The notes beneath the pieces were generated by a model. The model had not been told where the DNA came from. It worked only from the letters and a program-made list of their open reading frames with translations, and did not search any database. Shown here piece by piece: positions 28,763 to 36,300 of a stretch of DNA of 64,000 nucleotides. The translations under genes and the position numbers were made by a program. The DNA is from Rhodobacteraceae bacterium XHP0102 (GTDB lineage Bacteria > Pseudomonadota > Alphaproteobacteria > Rhodobacterales > Rhodobacteraceae), in contig JAOWLD010000001.1 in assembly GCA_025751475.1 (NCBI GenBank), forward strand, positions 186,001-250,000. Direction: 5' to 3'. Every line of letters starts with the position of its first letter. Within the stretch, counting starts at the first letter, position 1.

Positions 28763-29443
28763 TCATTCAGTGAGTGTCAGCAAGTATCCGTGTAAAAGGC
28801 GTCGGAGCTTTTTATAATATAATGGCGTCCCCCAATCGGGATTATCTTCTAGCCGAGCCGTTAGAATGTCCAAGTCCAAGCTTTGGATGACGCCACTCAG
28901 CTCCGCACGATCAATTGACAGATCTTTGGTCTGTGCATTTTTTGCGAGGAAATCGGCAATAATAGACGTCAACCCATCGAGATGCGGATGAAACTCTTGA
29001 TGTGTTAAGTTATGCTCTTTCCACAGCATTTGCAGGATTTCGTGGGGTATTGTGCAATTTGCGCCATAAAACACATCTGCGGTGAACGTGCAGAACTCGT
29101 TGAGTGAGCGAGGCTGATCAGCAAGGTGTTTGGCATAGACCTGTGTGGAGAGCTGGCAGGTTAACTGGTAGCCTTTTAGCAAGAAGCTTGTATGGCCCTC
29201 AAACAGGCGGAAGAAGGTTGAACGTGAGTAGCCTGCCTTCTCAATCAGGCGCATGACGTTTAGGCCTTCAAGGGATTTGGATCTGGCGCCGAGGCGAAGG
29301 GCTGCGACAAGAAATGCTATGAACTTGTCATCAGGGACGTATTGATGTGCGGCCTCTTCGATTTCTGGCACCCATGCAGAAATCAGCGCATCTGGATCTG
29401 CGGAGTGCTTGTCAAAGTCGAAATCGGTGATGGCGAGCGGCAC
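28763..29443 (-). CDS. TetR/AcrR-like transcriptional regulator
   Basis: A 226-residue protein. The helix-turn-helix is recognisable near residues 55-90: LNVMRLIEKAGYSRSTFFRLFEGHTSFLLKGY matches the TetR pattern (IAxxAGxSxxTFYxxFxxKxxLL). An unusual N-terminal extension of about 35 residues comes before it, and the C-terminal ligand domain is divergent. GTG 29443 is the likely start, with GCGAGG upstream. It may control the neighbouring outer-membrane genes; its operator was not identified. Confidence 0.68.
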   Translation of the reverse strand: MPLAITDFDFDKHSADPDALISAWVPEIEEAAHQYVPDDKFIAFLVAALRLGARSKSLEGLNVMRLIEKAGYSRSTFFRLFEGHTSFLLKGYQLTCQLSTQVYAKHLADQPRSLNEFCTFTADVFYGANCTIPHEILQMLWKEHNLTHQEFHPHLDGLTSIIADFLAKNAQTKDLSIDRAELSGVIQSLDLDILTARLEDNPDWGTPLYYKKLRRLLHGYLLTLTE

Positions 29444-29784
29444 GTAAAAAGCCTCGCAAATGGGGGAGCCAATACATCCGCAAATGGGGTGCGGTCGTCA
29501 CGTTCAACGGCCAGAGCAACGATTAAAACCCAAGTATCCCAGCCTTGGATGCATGGGTCAATAGGGTTGCAGTTCCATGGTTTTACCAAGAAAAAACATA
29601 TACTTACGCGAAATATGCAAAACACAGTTCCAAATCTGGGCCGAGCTATTGATTAAGTGAATAAACATAAGGCAAAGCAACGACGTGTAGCATTAGAGGG
29701 CTTCAGTTTTGCTGATCGCAACGGCACATACCAATTGTAATCTAGTCAGGGGATTTACTTTGGCTGCTTTGTCGTATGGCGGTA
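29444..29784. other. 341-bp cargo region without a clear gene
   Basis: Lies between the regulator and the first reverse-transcriptase remnant. Frames are short and disrupted, and the base composition is AT-rich. It probably carries the regulator's promoter and decayed sequence upstream of the retroelement fragments. Nothing specific was recognised. Confidence 0.4.
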
Positions 29785-29867
29785 GAACGTGTCGCGCTCA
29801 AGCATTATTCAGTAATTTGGGGTTGCCGAAAGCGGTTCGCCACTTGGGCTTCCGGAAGGCTGAAAAC
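29785..29867 (+). pseudogene. Remnant 1: 3' tail of a reverse transcriptase
   Basis: In the frame with codons at 29827, 29830 and so on, the sequence reads RKRFATWASGRLKTCGK. This matches the tail KKRFAAWASGGLKRCE of the second remnant 432 bases downstream. The frame is closed by TAG at 29782, so only about 27 codons of the end survive. It is followed at once by an ATG (29868) opening a hydrophobic leader, as in the second copy. Confidence 0.55.
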
Positions 29868-29875
29868 ATGCGGAA
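29827..29875 (+). repeat. Imperfect direct repeat, copy 1 (RT tail plus next start codon)
   Basis: From AAAGCGGTTCGCC to GGCTGAAAACATGCGG. It resembles 30263-30309 (AAAGCGGTTCGCC to GGCTGAAAAGATGCGA) with about 40 of 47 positions matching. In both copies the repeat covers the end of a reverse-transcriptase frame, a ribosome site and the ATG of a gene with a hydrophobic leader. Confidence 0.75.
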
Positions 29876-29964
29876 AACGCTTACGATAGCTTTTGCGCCT
29901 TTTACGCTGGGTGGCGATCCGGCTTACTCGCTTGCTGCAAATGTCGGGCTGAAGAGCGGGGCGG

Positions 29965-30347
29965 GGCTTGGACTACACCTCGACAAGACTTCCATCGGGC
30001 CAATCGCCCGTGGCTTCGATTTTCTGGGCTATCGGCATGATCGCACGGGCTTGCGCCTGTCCGAGGTTACGCTGAAACGCCATCAGGAAAAACTGACCCG
30101 GCTTTATGAGCGATACCAGCGCCGTCTGCGGGCCCACCGCGGGCAGCTGGTAGGGCAGTCAACCATACCGCGTCCGGATCGCGATCCAGCGCGGGCTTAT
30201 CTCAATCCACAGCCTCAGATCACATCGCAAAACGACATAGTTCAGCGACTTGAGGCTTACAAAAAGCGGTTCGCCGCTTGGGCCTCAGGAGGGCTGAAAA
30301 GATGCGAAACTGGTTCACAATCCCCGCGGTCGTTTGTCTTGGCTTAG
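29965..30347 (+). pseudogene. Remnant 2: C-terminal (thumb) part of a reverse transcriptase
   Basis: About 125 codons, from LHLDKTSIGPIARGFDFLGYR, match the end of group II intron-like reverse transcriptases: a DKT-x-I-x-GFDFLGY segment just after the palm, a basic helix (RLYERYQRRLRAHRG) and the final YKKRFAAWASGGLKR. The catalytic YADD palm and everything upstream are missing. The frame runs back to an ATG at 29868, but there it encodes an unrelated leader, so a fusion or deletion has occurred. It ends after overlapping the start of the autotransporter by 46 bases in another frame. Confidence 0.68.
30263..30309 (+). repeat. Imperfect direct repeat, copy 2
   Basis: Second copy of the repeat at 29827-29875. 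It includes the strong ribosome site GGAGGGC (30288-30294) and the autotransporter ATG (30302). The spacing between copies is about 435 bases, so the reverse-transcriptase fragment is bracketed by the two. Confidence 0.75.
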
Positions 30348-31714
30348 GAATCGGTTCCGGGGCCAACGCCCAAACCGAGCTGACCGCGCTGAATGACGGG
30401 TACTCGCTTGGAGGTTGTAAGGTCGACGTGGTGGACGACCGAGCCGGGGGGGGGGGATTGGTGGTGCTATTGAGAGCCGTTGGGCGAGACCCGGTATTAA
30501 CTGGTGCCTATGAAGCGGGGACGCTGCCGTGGGCGGTCCCGGCGCACGCTGTCGAGGGCGTGTGTGGGGTTGCTGAGGGCAGCGTAACTTTGACGTCGGC
30601 GTCAGGTACGTTCACGACCACCGCACCATTTGGATTAACGCACGTTGATAACGGCGCCGAAACGTTCATTGGGTGGGGTTATGCCCCTGAGGGTGTGGGC
30701 GCCGGGCCAGAGGGTGCCGTCATAACCGCAGCGACACAACAGCTCACCTCTCAAATCAGCGGCAACCAGCGTCTGGTCCGTGAAAGCCGCGACCGTTTCA
30801 TCGCAAGCCGCCGCCAAATGGACGGTGTTGGTGCAGGCATCGCCAGCCGCAACAACGTTGCCTTTGACGTGGATCCTACATTTGCACTCAATGGCACAAC
30901 AGTCAGCACACGCGGTAATTTCTTCGGTCAAACCGGCGACTATGCCGGCACGCAGCGCCGGCTTGTTTTCGGCGACTTTGATGTGCAGCATGATAGCGAC
31001 ACAGGCAGCAGCACGGCTACACTCACCGGCCGTATCGCTTGGGAGCAGATGGTGTCTAACGACACGATGCTTGGTTACTTCATCGGTGGTGAGCTGGCGC
31101 GGTCAGACATTGAGGGTGCATATAACGGCGACCAGGACCGCATTGGCGTAACCATTGGCGGATACGCTGTGCATCAGCTGCAAGACGATGTGTTCTTGGA
31201 TGGCTTTCTCACTTTGGGTGCTGGCCGTAACGACATAGAAATCAAAAACGATGCGCAGACACTTGAAAGCGATTACAACACACGCACAGCAACTATCGGT
31301 GCCGCCCTGTCCGGTGTGTATGAGTATGAGCAATACGAGTTCCGTCCTGAACTCGCTGTAAGCTACGGCAAGACCTGGATTGGCAACGTTAGCTTTGCAA
31401 GCGTAGATAACACCATCAGCGTGGATGCAGGCAATGTCTCCATTGCCAATCTCACCCTGCGGCCAGAAGTGGTCTGGGCGTTAGACGCAGACACAGTAGC
31501 GGACAGCAACAGCCAGTTCAGCTTTGCGCCGCGTGCCATTTGCGAACGCCGAAGCGCCACTACTAGAACGGACGACTGCGGTGGTGGTGCTGAGCTTGGA
31601 CTGAGTAGTGCCTCCAGCGATGGACTGAGCAGTGCTGAAATCCGCTTAGCCCGCGATCGCGTTGGCAGCAGCTATCGATCGAGCTTTGCAGTTAATGTTC
31701 AACACCGTTTCTGA
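30302..31714 (+). CDS. Short autotransporter-type outer-membrane protein with poly-G tract
   Basis: A 470-residue protein with signal peptide (MRNWFTIPAVVCLGLGIGSGANA). Residues 24-145 are a small passenger-like region. A helical linker QLTSQISGNQRLVRESRDRF near 150 precedes a C-terminal autotransporter barrel of about 270 residues, ending in VQHRF. Families with this linker usually carry long passengers, so this one looks cut down. GGAGGGC lies eight bases before ATG 30302. Codons 49-52 are an uninterrupted 11-G run, so slippage would switch the frame off. Confidence 0.78.
   Translation: MRNWFTIPAVVCLGLGIGSGANAQTELTALNDGYSLGGCKVDVVDDRAGGGGLVVLLRAVGRDPVLTGAYEAGTLPWAVPAHAVEGVCGVAEGSVTLTSASGTFTTTAPFGLTHVDNGAETFIGWGYAPEGVGAGPEGAVITAATQQLTSQISGNQRLVRESRDRFIASRRQMDGVGAGIASRNNVAFDVDPTFALNGTTVSTRGNFFGQTGDYAGTQRRLVFGDFDVQHDSDTGSSTATLTGRIAWEQMVSNDTMLGYFIGGELARSDIEGAYNGDQDRIGVTIGGYAVHQLQDDVFLDGFLTLGAGRNDIEIKNDAQTLESDYNTRTATIGAALSGVYEYEQYEFRPELAVSYGKTWIGNVSFASVDNTISVDAGNVSIANLTLRPEVVWALDADTVADSNSQFSFAPRAICERRSATTRTDDCGGGAELGLSSASSDGLSSAEIRLARDRVGSSYRSSFAVNVQHRF
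30446..30456 (+). repeat. 11-G homopolymer inside the autotransporter reading frame
   Basis: Eleven consecutive G bases encode Gly49-Gly52 (GGG GGG GGG GGA) shortly after the signal peptide. It is the longest homopolymer noticed in the window. Such tracts in surface-protein genes change length by slipped-strand mispairing and give on/off phase variation. With 11 G the frame is on. Confidence 0.85.
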
Positions 31715-31738
31715 TTTTGAAGCATAGAAACAATGTGA

Positions 31739-31762
31739 GGGCGGCCTGCGGGTCGCCCTTTT
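31739..31762 (+). terminator. Probable rho-independent terminator after the autotransporter
   Basis: Stem GGGCG (31739-31743) with CGCCC (31754-31758), followed by TTTT, 25 bases after the stop codon. The loop GCCTGCGGGT can extend the stem by alternative pairing. Fits the end of the autotransporter transcript. Confidence 0.7.
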
Positions 31763-32010
31763 CATTGGCAGGAAGGCAGGGCTGTTTTTGAGAGAAGCCT
31801 TTCAATGATCGGCCGGGGTGCAGCCTCCGGCTCGCCAATAGCCAGTCGCAAGCAGCTTTTGCGCCGCGCTTGATCGGTGAAGGAGTTCTGACGGTGGGCT
31901 GGAACGGGATGACTTTGGGTTCCACTGTTTGCGTCGCAGTTCCACGGTCCTAGGGATATAGATGCGGTTTTGATAATAGGCCGCAGTATGGGGTGGATGC
32001 ATTCTGCAGG
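31763..32010. other. Gap between autotransporter terminator and iteron-like site
   Basis: About 250 bases with no convincing gene; together with the terminator and the stem-loop they fill the 353-base gap between the autotransporter and the primase gene, which end toward each other. Frames here are short and rich in proline and cysteine, as expected of non-coding sequence. Confidence 0.4.
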
Positions 32011-32067
32011 CTGTCAACCCCATCAACCCTGTCCACTCCAGTTGATAGGGTTGATAGAGTTGATAAC
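32011..32067. repeat. Iteron-like tandem 9-mers with inverted arm
   Basis: Three adjacent 9-base units, GTTGATAGG, GTTGATAGA and GTTGATAAC (32041-32067), stand directly beside the stop codon of the primase gene. The opposite arm CTGTCAACCCCATCAAC (32011-32027) is nearly complementary to the first 17 bases (15 of 17), with a 13-base loop. This could be a replication origin read by the element's own primase/helicase, or a protein-binding hairpin in the mRNA tail. Confidence 0.7.
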
Positions 32068-33741
32068 CTAATTGCTAGGCGCCAGTGTCCCATCATCCAA
32101 TCGCTGAACCAAACCACATTCAATTAGCCGCCCGACCGCCTTGGACACTTGCGATTTATCACGGCTGATTTCCTCTGCGATGAAGTGTTGCGTGCAGCGA
32201 GGCCGCTCACGTATGACGTTTAATACGGCGCGCTGCGTATCGCCGAGTGCGGCCTCGACTGATACACCTGCCGCTTGATAGCCCTGCGCGGTCCATTTGA
32301 ACGTCAACTCCTGCTCCTCAATATCTTTTCCCGTGAGCAGCATGTTGATGTCCTGGGTGCCTTTCTGGCGCTGCAGAACCATAATCGTTTCTACGGTGGC
32401 CGAAATGCCCGTTGAACCCAAAATCATTTCAATCGGTGATGCCTCCATACCTGTGGACTTCCGATTGTGATGCACCACGACAATCGCAATCCCAAGTTTG
32501 TGGGCAAGTTGGCGAAGGTTGCCAAATTCTGTGCTGGTGACTTCGTAGTTCTTCTCACGCTCAGATGGATTGCGTATCGACGCAACAGTGTCGATTATGA
32601 CGCAGCGGAGATTGGGGTTTTCGGCGACGAAGTTTGTGATGAGTTCCAGCGCAGCTACGCCCTGCGGCAATGCTTTCTCACTGGATAACATTGGCAGCAC
32701 CTTGAACTCTGGTGATGCTGCAAATGGCCGCAAACGCCGCAGTCGAGACTGAAACCTTTGCTCGTTATCCTCACTGGCAATGTAGAGCGTCCCGTAGCCT
32801 GCCTCGGCAACCTGAAGTCCAAACTCCATCGCAATCCATGATTTTCCAACCTTCGGCGCGCCTGCAATCAACGCGAGTGTAGGAGTGGGCAAATAGGGCT
32901 TTAACAACCATTCGGTCGGTGGGAAGTCTGCCTTGAGCAGTTCATTTCCGCTCCAGATTTTGTAACCGCTCGTGATTGATACCGTGACAGGGTCTACGAC
33001 ATTCTCGAGGGCGGCACGAACTGCTGCATCACCTTCGCTGTCCCATAAGTCCCACCAGTCTTTCACAACAGGGGGGGTGACATGGGGCAAGCCTGCAGCT
33101 TTTACAGCTTTGCGTCCTGCCTCATCATTGTCAGCTGCAACAATGACATTGTAGCCCTGTGCCTTGAGCTGCTTAGCTGAAGCAGGAAGGGCATTTGCAT
33201 CTAGTGCAAAAAACACCTGCTGACCTGTCACGAGATACAACACAACGGCATCCGCCCAACCCTCGGTGACGTAAAGGACATCTGACTTCTCGCCAATAAA
33301 CGTGCCAGCTCCTTCTTTTTTCATGCCTGGGCTGAAGCGCTTTGAGCCATCAGAGTTGATGAATTGTTTGCCGCGAAATTCATCCGTTTCGATGTCACGA
33401 ATTTCGACAACAACCGTGTTGCCGTCACAGACAGCGCCTGTGCCTGCAAGCTCAATGCGTTTCTGAATGTGATACGGCACATCGCACTTTGGTGGCCGTG
33501 GTACATCTGGCACCTGTGGCTCGAACTTTGGCAGCAATCCATCTTGCTCCATATGGCGTGTTCGGTCGGATAAGGCACAATCTTTGCGACAGTGATGTTT
33601 CAGCTTGCCATTATGGTCGGCAATCCAGAATCGGTCGTCGCCTCCACAATTGGGACACGGACCATGCCATTCATGGCCAACTCTTTTCAGCCCATATTTT
33701 TCAATGATTGGCTGCGAATACTGATCAAATGGAATATCCAT
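32068..33741 (-). CDS. P4-like primase/helicase replication protein
   Basis: A 557-residue multidomain protein. A zinc-binding primase domain has C29-P-N-C32-GGDDRFWI and C51/C55. A TOPRIM domain follows, with E160 (VTEG) and D204-x-D206-E-A-G (AADNDEAGR). Next is a RepA/AAA_25-type helicase with Walker A G294-APKVGKS-301 and Walker B CVIIDTVA, and finally a winged-helix segment (HFIAEEISRDKSQVSKAVGRLIECGLV). GAGG lies eight bases before ATG 33741. This set is typical of phage- and satellite-encoded replication initiators and implies autonomous replication after excision. Confidence 0.88.
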   Translation of the reverse strand: MDIPFDQYSQPIIEKYGLKRVGHEWHGPCPNCGGDDRFWIADHNGKLKHHCRKDCALSDRTRHMEQDGLLPKFEPQVPDVPRPPKCDVPYHIQKRIELAGTGAVCDGNTVVVEIRDIETDEFRGKQFINSDGSKRFSPGMKKEGAGTFIGEKSDVLYVTEGWADAVVLYLVTGQQVFFALDANALPASAKQLKAQGYNVIVAADNDEAGRKAVKAAGLPHVTPPVVKDWWDLWDSEGDAAVRAALENVVDPVTVSITSGYKIWSGNELLKADFPPTEWLLKPYLPTPTLALIAGAPKVGKSWIAMEFGLQVAEAGYGTLYIASEDNEQRFQSRLRRLRPFAASPEFKVLPMLSSEKALPQGVAALELITNFVAENPNLRCVIIDTVASIRNPSEREKNYEVTSTEFGNLRQLAHKLGIAIVVVHHNRKSTGMEASPIEMILGSTGISATVETIMVLQRQKGTQDINMLLTGKDIEEQELTFKWTAQGYQAAGVSVEAALGDTQRAVLNVIRERPRCTQHFIAEEISRDKSQVSKAVGRLIECGLVQRLDDGTLAPSN

Positions 33742-33848
33742 TGCTTAACCTCAATATTTGATTGGCGGCCAAGCACGTGGTATTCTGAATGTGGTTAAAG
33801 CGTTCAAACTAACCCACCCAGAAGCCGCGTGCCTCAGGCGCGCGGTTT

Positions 33849-34136
33849 TCATTTTGGCGAGTAGGCTTTTTCTGGAGCCTGAGGCCGAGACGGCAGCACA
33901 TCCACCACATCCGTCGCATCACGCTCTGAGAGGCCCTCGAAGCGGCGGAGTGCCTTGATTAGGCCTGGTTTGGTAGCGGCGAAGGAAACGGACTTCCAGC
34001 GCTTTGCACCGTCTGTTGTCTGCACAAGCCACTGAATGCCTTCGCGGCAGACAGCGATGCGCAGGTTGTGCAGCGGCCGCGCTACAACATTCATGTAGAG
34101 GTCGCTGGTTTCGGATGCGCGAGCATTGATGATCAT
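33849..34136 (-). CDS. Small phage-type hypothetical protein
   Basis: A 95-residue protein containing LRIAVCREGIQWLVQTTDGAKRWKSVSFAATKPGLIKALRRF. This Cys-Arg-x-G-x-x-Trp pattern is familiar from small proteins of alphaproteobacterial prophages and satellites; its function is unknown to me. ATG 34136 is favoured because AAGGAG lies eight bases upstream; a GTG start nine bases earlier is possible. It lies between the HTH gene and the primase gene in the same direction. Confidence 0.6.
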   Translation of the reverse strand: MIINARASETSDLYMNVVARPLHNLRIAVCREGIQWLVQTTDGAKRWKSVSFAATKPGLIKALRRFEGLSERDATDVVDVLPSRPQAPEKAYSPK

Positions 34137-34156
34137 TGGCCACACTCCTTTACGGA

Positions 34157-34228
34157 GCAGGATGGCGACCGACCCGTGCAGGGTCCTGCCTCAAAGCCAC
34201 CCCCGTGTAATTTGATGAACGGGGGGGT
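34157..34228 (-). other. Two consecutive hairpins in the replication-module leader
   Basis: The gap between the HTH gene and the small hypothetical gene contains GACCCGTGCAGGGTC (34171-34185, perfect 5-bp stem), nested in GCAGGA/TCCTGC (34157-34162/34184-34189), and a second hairpin ACCCCCG/CGGGGG-type (34199-34205 with 34220-34228). No T-run follows on the transcribed strand. They may be RNA structures or operators controlling the replication genes. Confidence 0.45.
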
Positions 34229-34248
34229 ATCGGTGTGCTGGCTCATTA

Positions 34249-34485
34249 TCACACCTCCGCTTGCTTATAAGCGGGGGCGGCTTCAAACTTTTGCTCCGCG
34301 TGTTGAAGCAGTTCTTCCACCTCGAATATGGCCGCTTTGTTTGGACGGCGAACAACCAGAGGCCATTTTTCTAGCGTTCGCGGGCTGATTGGAAAAAAGA
34401 GATGGGTGACTATCGCTGCAGCTGTCACTTTGTCAGCGTATTTCGGCAGAGGTTGATCTGGATGCCATTTAGGGTTGCGTAGCAT
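34249..34485 (-). CDS. AlpA-like helix-turn-helix protein (excisionase/regulator)
   Basis: A 78-residue protein with the form KVTAAAIVTHLFFPISPRTLEKWPLVVRRPNKAAIFEVEELL, a winged MerR/AlpA-type DNA-binding domain. In related elements such proteins act as excisionase (directionality factor) or activate excision and replication genes. It lies between the integrase side and the replication genes, as expected for that role. TTGGAG precedes ATG 34485. Confidence 0.72.
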   Translation of the reverse strand: MLRNPKWHPDQPLPKYADKVTAAAIVTHLFFPISPRTLEKWPLVVRRPNKAAIFEVEELLQHAEQKFEAAPAYKQAEV

Positions 34486-34571
34486 TAGGTAGCTCCAAGT
34501 TGTTGGTTGCCACCCTTAGATACCTTGTCGAATCATCCCACCTCGCAATCTGCCTAAAATTCAAGTTATCC

Positions 34572-35069
34572 TTATTTTTCACGCTCAAAGCGTCGATACG
34601 CTTGCCAAATGTTGTCTACTTGCTTCGGTGAGAGTGCGAATTTTTTCGCAACTTTTGCAATGATCTGGCTGCGAGTGCCTTTGGGAGGAGTGTTCTTCAG
34701 GCTAACAAGTCGCGAAGTTGTAACTTTGCCCCTGCATTTTTTGTTAATTGCCTTGATTTCCTCATTGATATCAGCCTGATGCTGCTCATAGCCCTCCTCG
34801 AGTTCGTCATCGCCTTTGCTTTGAAGCCATTGGCGTCGTTGCGGGACTGATATCGAGTTCACCTTGCTCCATGTGGCCTCCAATTCCGTGGCCCCGATTA
34901 GCTTGTCTCGTCTCATGCGTAGGGCGGCGTCTTGGGCCTGCCTGTGTAGGGTTTCACAATCTTGGCCAACTTCCATTACGAACCAAAAATCCCATTTACG
35001 AGGCCGCCCCGCTCCGCGTCGTTTGCCACCGTGGCTGTTCAACGGGCGTTGCTGTTGTTTGGAACCCAT
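34572..35069 (-). CDS. Basic DNA-binding-like hypothetical protein
   Basis: About 165 residues. It opens with a lysine/arginine-rich stretch HGGKRRGAGRPRKWDF, which looks like an AT-hook, and ends with a likely helix-turn-helix (RSQIIAKVAKKFALSPKQVDNIWQAYRRF). Between them is a charged helical region. The start (ATG 35069, or 35075) lies inside the 3' end of the integrase gene, so the two are coupled. GGKRRGAGRP openings also occur in phage small terminase proteins, but no other packaging gene is present, so a regulatory role is as likely. Confidence 0.6.
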   Translation of the reverse strand: MGSKQQQRPLNSHGGKRRGAGRPRKWDFWFVMEVGQDCETLHRQAQDAALRMRRDKLIGATELEATWSKVNSISVPQRRQWLQSKGDDELEEGYEQHQADINEEIKAINKKCRGKVTTSRLVSLKNTPPKGTRSQIIAKVAKKFALSPKQVDNIWQAYRRFEREK

Positions 35070-36298
35070 AACCAACCCTCCAGCAGCGTAGCCCAGGTCC
35101 GCATCGCATCGCGTCTTTTATCGAGGAGCTTTGCATGCTGATAATGCTTGATGACGCCTCCGCGTGTCTCGCTTTGTTTGTGGTTCAATAATCCATCTAT
35201 TACGTCCAGTGACACCTCTGAATGTTCTGCCATTAATGTCGAAAATGTTCGCCTCAAGTCATGCAGTGTAAATTCCTCTACCCCCGAAGCCTTTCGCACC
35301 TTTTTATTAAAATGGCTCCAAGATTGCATTCTTGCGTCGGGAATTCTTGATAGTTGGAATACTCTAAATTCCTGCGGCGCCTTGGAATGACCAAGAATGT
35401 CAAATGCTAGGGGTGTTACTGGCATCACGAAATGAGCAGAATTTTTTGTGTCTGTGTGCGATAACCGAATTTCACTTTGCGAATGTATTACTTGTGACCA
35501 GGTTAGGGTAGCGCCTTCATCTGCCCGCAGTGGCGTCGTTATCATGAACCTAAGGTATCGCAGGTATTCAGGCTTTAAACTTTCACATTGCCACAGCCGC
35601 TTGAGTTGTTCGGGCGTGTAGTAGGACATCCGTGGCGGCGGTGGTTTAGGGCGTCGCTTTTTCGCAATTAAAGAAGTGGGGTTTGTGTGGATGACCTCCT
35701 CATCGATCAGATATTCCAGAAAACGCGAAAGCGCGCCGAAGCGGTGACGATTGGTTGCTGGTGCAAGGTGGTGTCGCTCCAAAAGCGACCTGATGTGTTT
35801 AGTATCAATACAATCAGGACGGAGGTGGCATGCTCCCATTTCCTCCAAGCTGAGGCGGACATGCCGAGTTTCATCTCGCTCGTGTTTGCTTCCTCCACCA
35901 TTCAGCTCGCTGTGAGTGTAAATTTCAAGCCATTCGCTGCAGGTTTTTTGCCGTGCTTCTGCAGCGCGCTTCAACGCAGTTTGTTCGCGTTGCTCCAGCG
36001 CGGGGTCGAGGCCATCACGGACCTGAGCTTTAATTAGCTCAGCTTTGGCGCGGGCTTCACTCGGCGTCATTAGAATCGGATCGCCTAGCTTCATGGCTCT
36101 TTGGGGATGGCGCTTGCCACCATCTAAATAGCCTCGTTTGCGATATGTATACACCCAGCTGGAACTAGAATTGTTAATTACCAGTTTAAGGCCAGGGCAG
36201 CCTTCATCCCTGAGCGTTAGCCTTTGATTTATGGCTCTTTGCTGTTTGATGAATTTGTCGATTTTTGATCGATCGATATAGCAAGATATGGTCGGCAT
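35039..36298 (-). CDS. int: Tyrosine recombinase integrase
   Basis: A 419-residue site-specific recombinase of the P4-integrase type: an N-terminal arm-binding region, a core-binding domain (about residues 115-205) and a catalytic domain. The catalytic residues can be placed: R258 (TTPLRADE), K285 (DTKNSAHF), H346 and R349 (HDLRR), H373 (LLNHK) and nucleophile Y386 (KHYQHAK). All are present, so the enzyme should be active. It ends nearest the right tRNA copy with its start codon two bases from a copy of the end repeat, which suggests self-regulation. Confidence 0.94.
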   Translation of the reverse strand: MPTISCYIDRSKIDKFIKQQRAINQRLTLRDEGCPGLKLVINNSSSSWVYTYRKRGYLDGGKRHPQRAMKLGDPILMTPSEARAKAELIKAQVRDGLDPALEQREQTALKRAAEARQKTCSEWLEIYTHSELNGGGSKHERDETRHVRLSLEEMGACHLRPDCIDTKHIRSLLERHHLAPATNRHRFGALSRFLEYLIDEEVIHTNPTSLIAKKRRPKPPPPRMSYYTPEQLKRLWQCESLKPEYLRYLRFMITTPLRADEGATLTWSQVIHSQSEIRLSHTDTKNSAHFVMPVTPLAFDILGHSKAPQEFRVFQLSRIPDARMQSWSHFNKKVRKASGVEEFTLHDLRRTFSTLMAEHSEVSLDVIDGLLNHKQSETRGGVIKHYQHAKLLDKRRDAMRTWATLLEGWLWVPNNSNAR

Positions 36299-36300
36299 TT

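Noticed and set aside
29827-30309. Diversity-generating retroelement: repeats near a reverse transcriptase and a surface protein
   Set aside because: The differences between the two repeat copies are not limited to adenines of one copy, the repeat lies at the 5' end of the target gene and not in a C-terminal variable region, and the RT lacks its catalytic core.
29965-30347. Active retron or group II intron
   Set aside because: Only the thumb/C-terminal part of the RT remains, no YADD motif is present, and no msr/msd or intron RNA structure was seen.
34572-35069. Small terminase subunit
   Set aside because: The GGKRRGAGRP opening is compatible, but no large terminase, portal or cos-like site is present, so the call was kept general.
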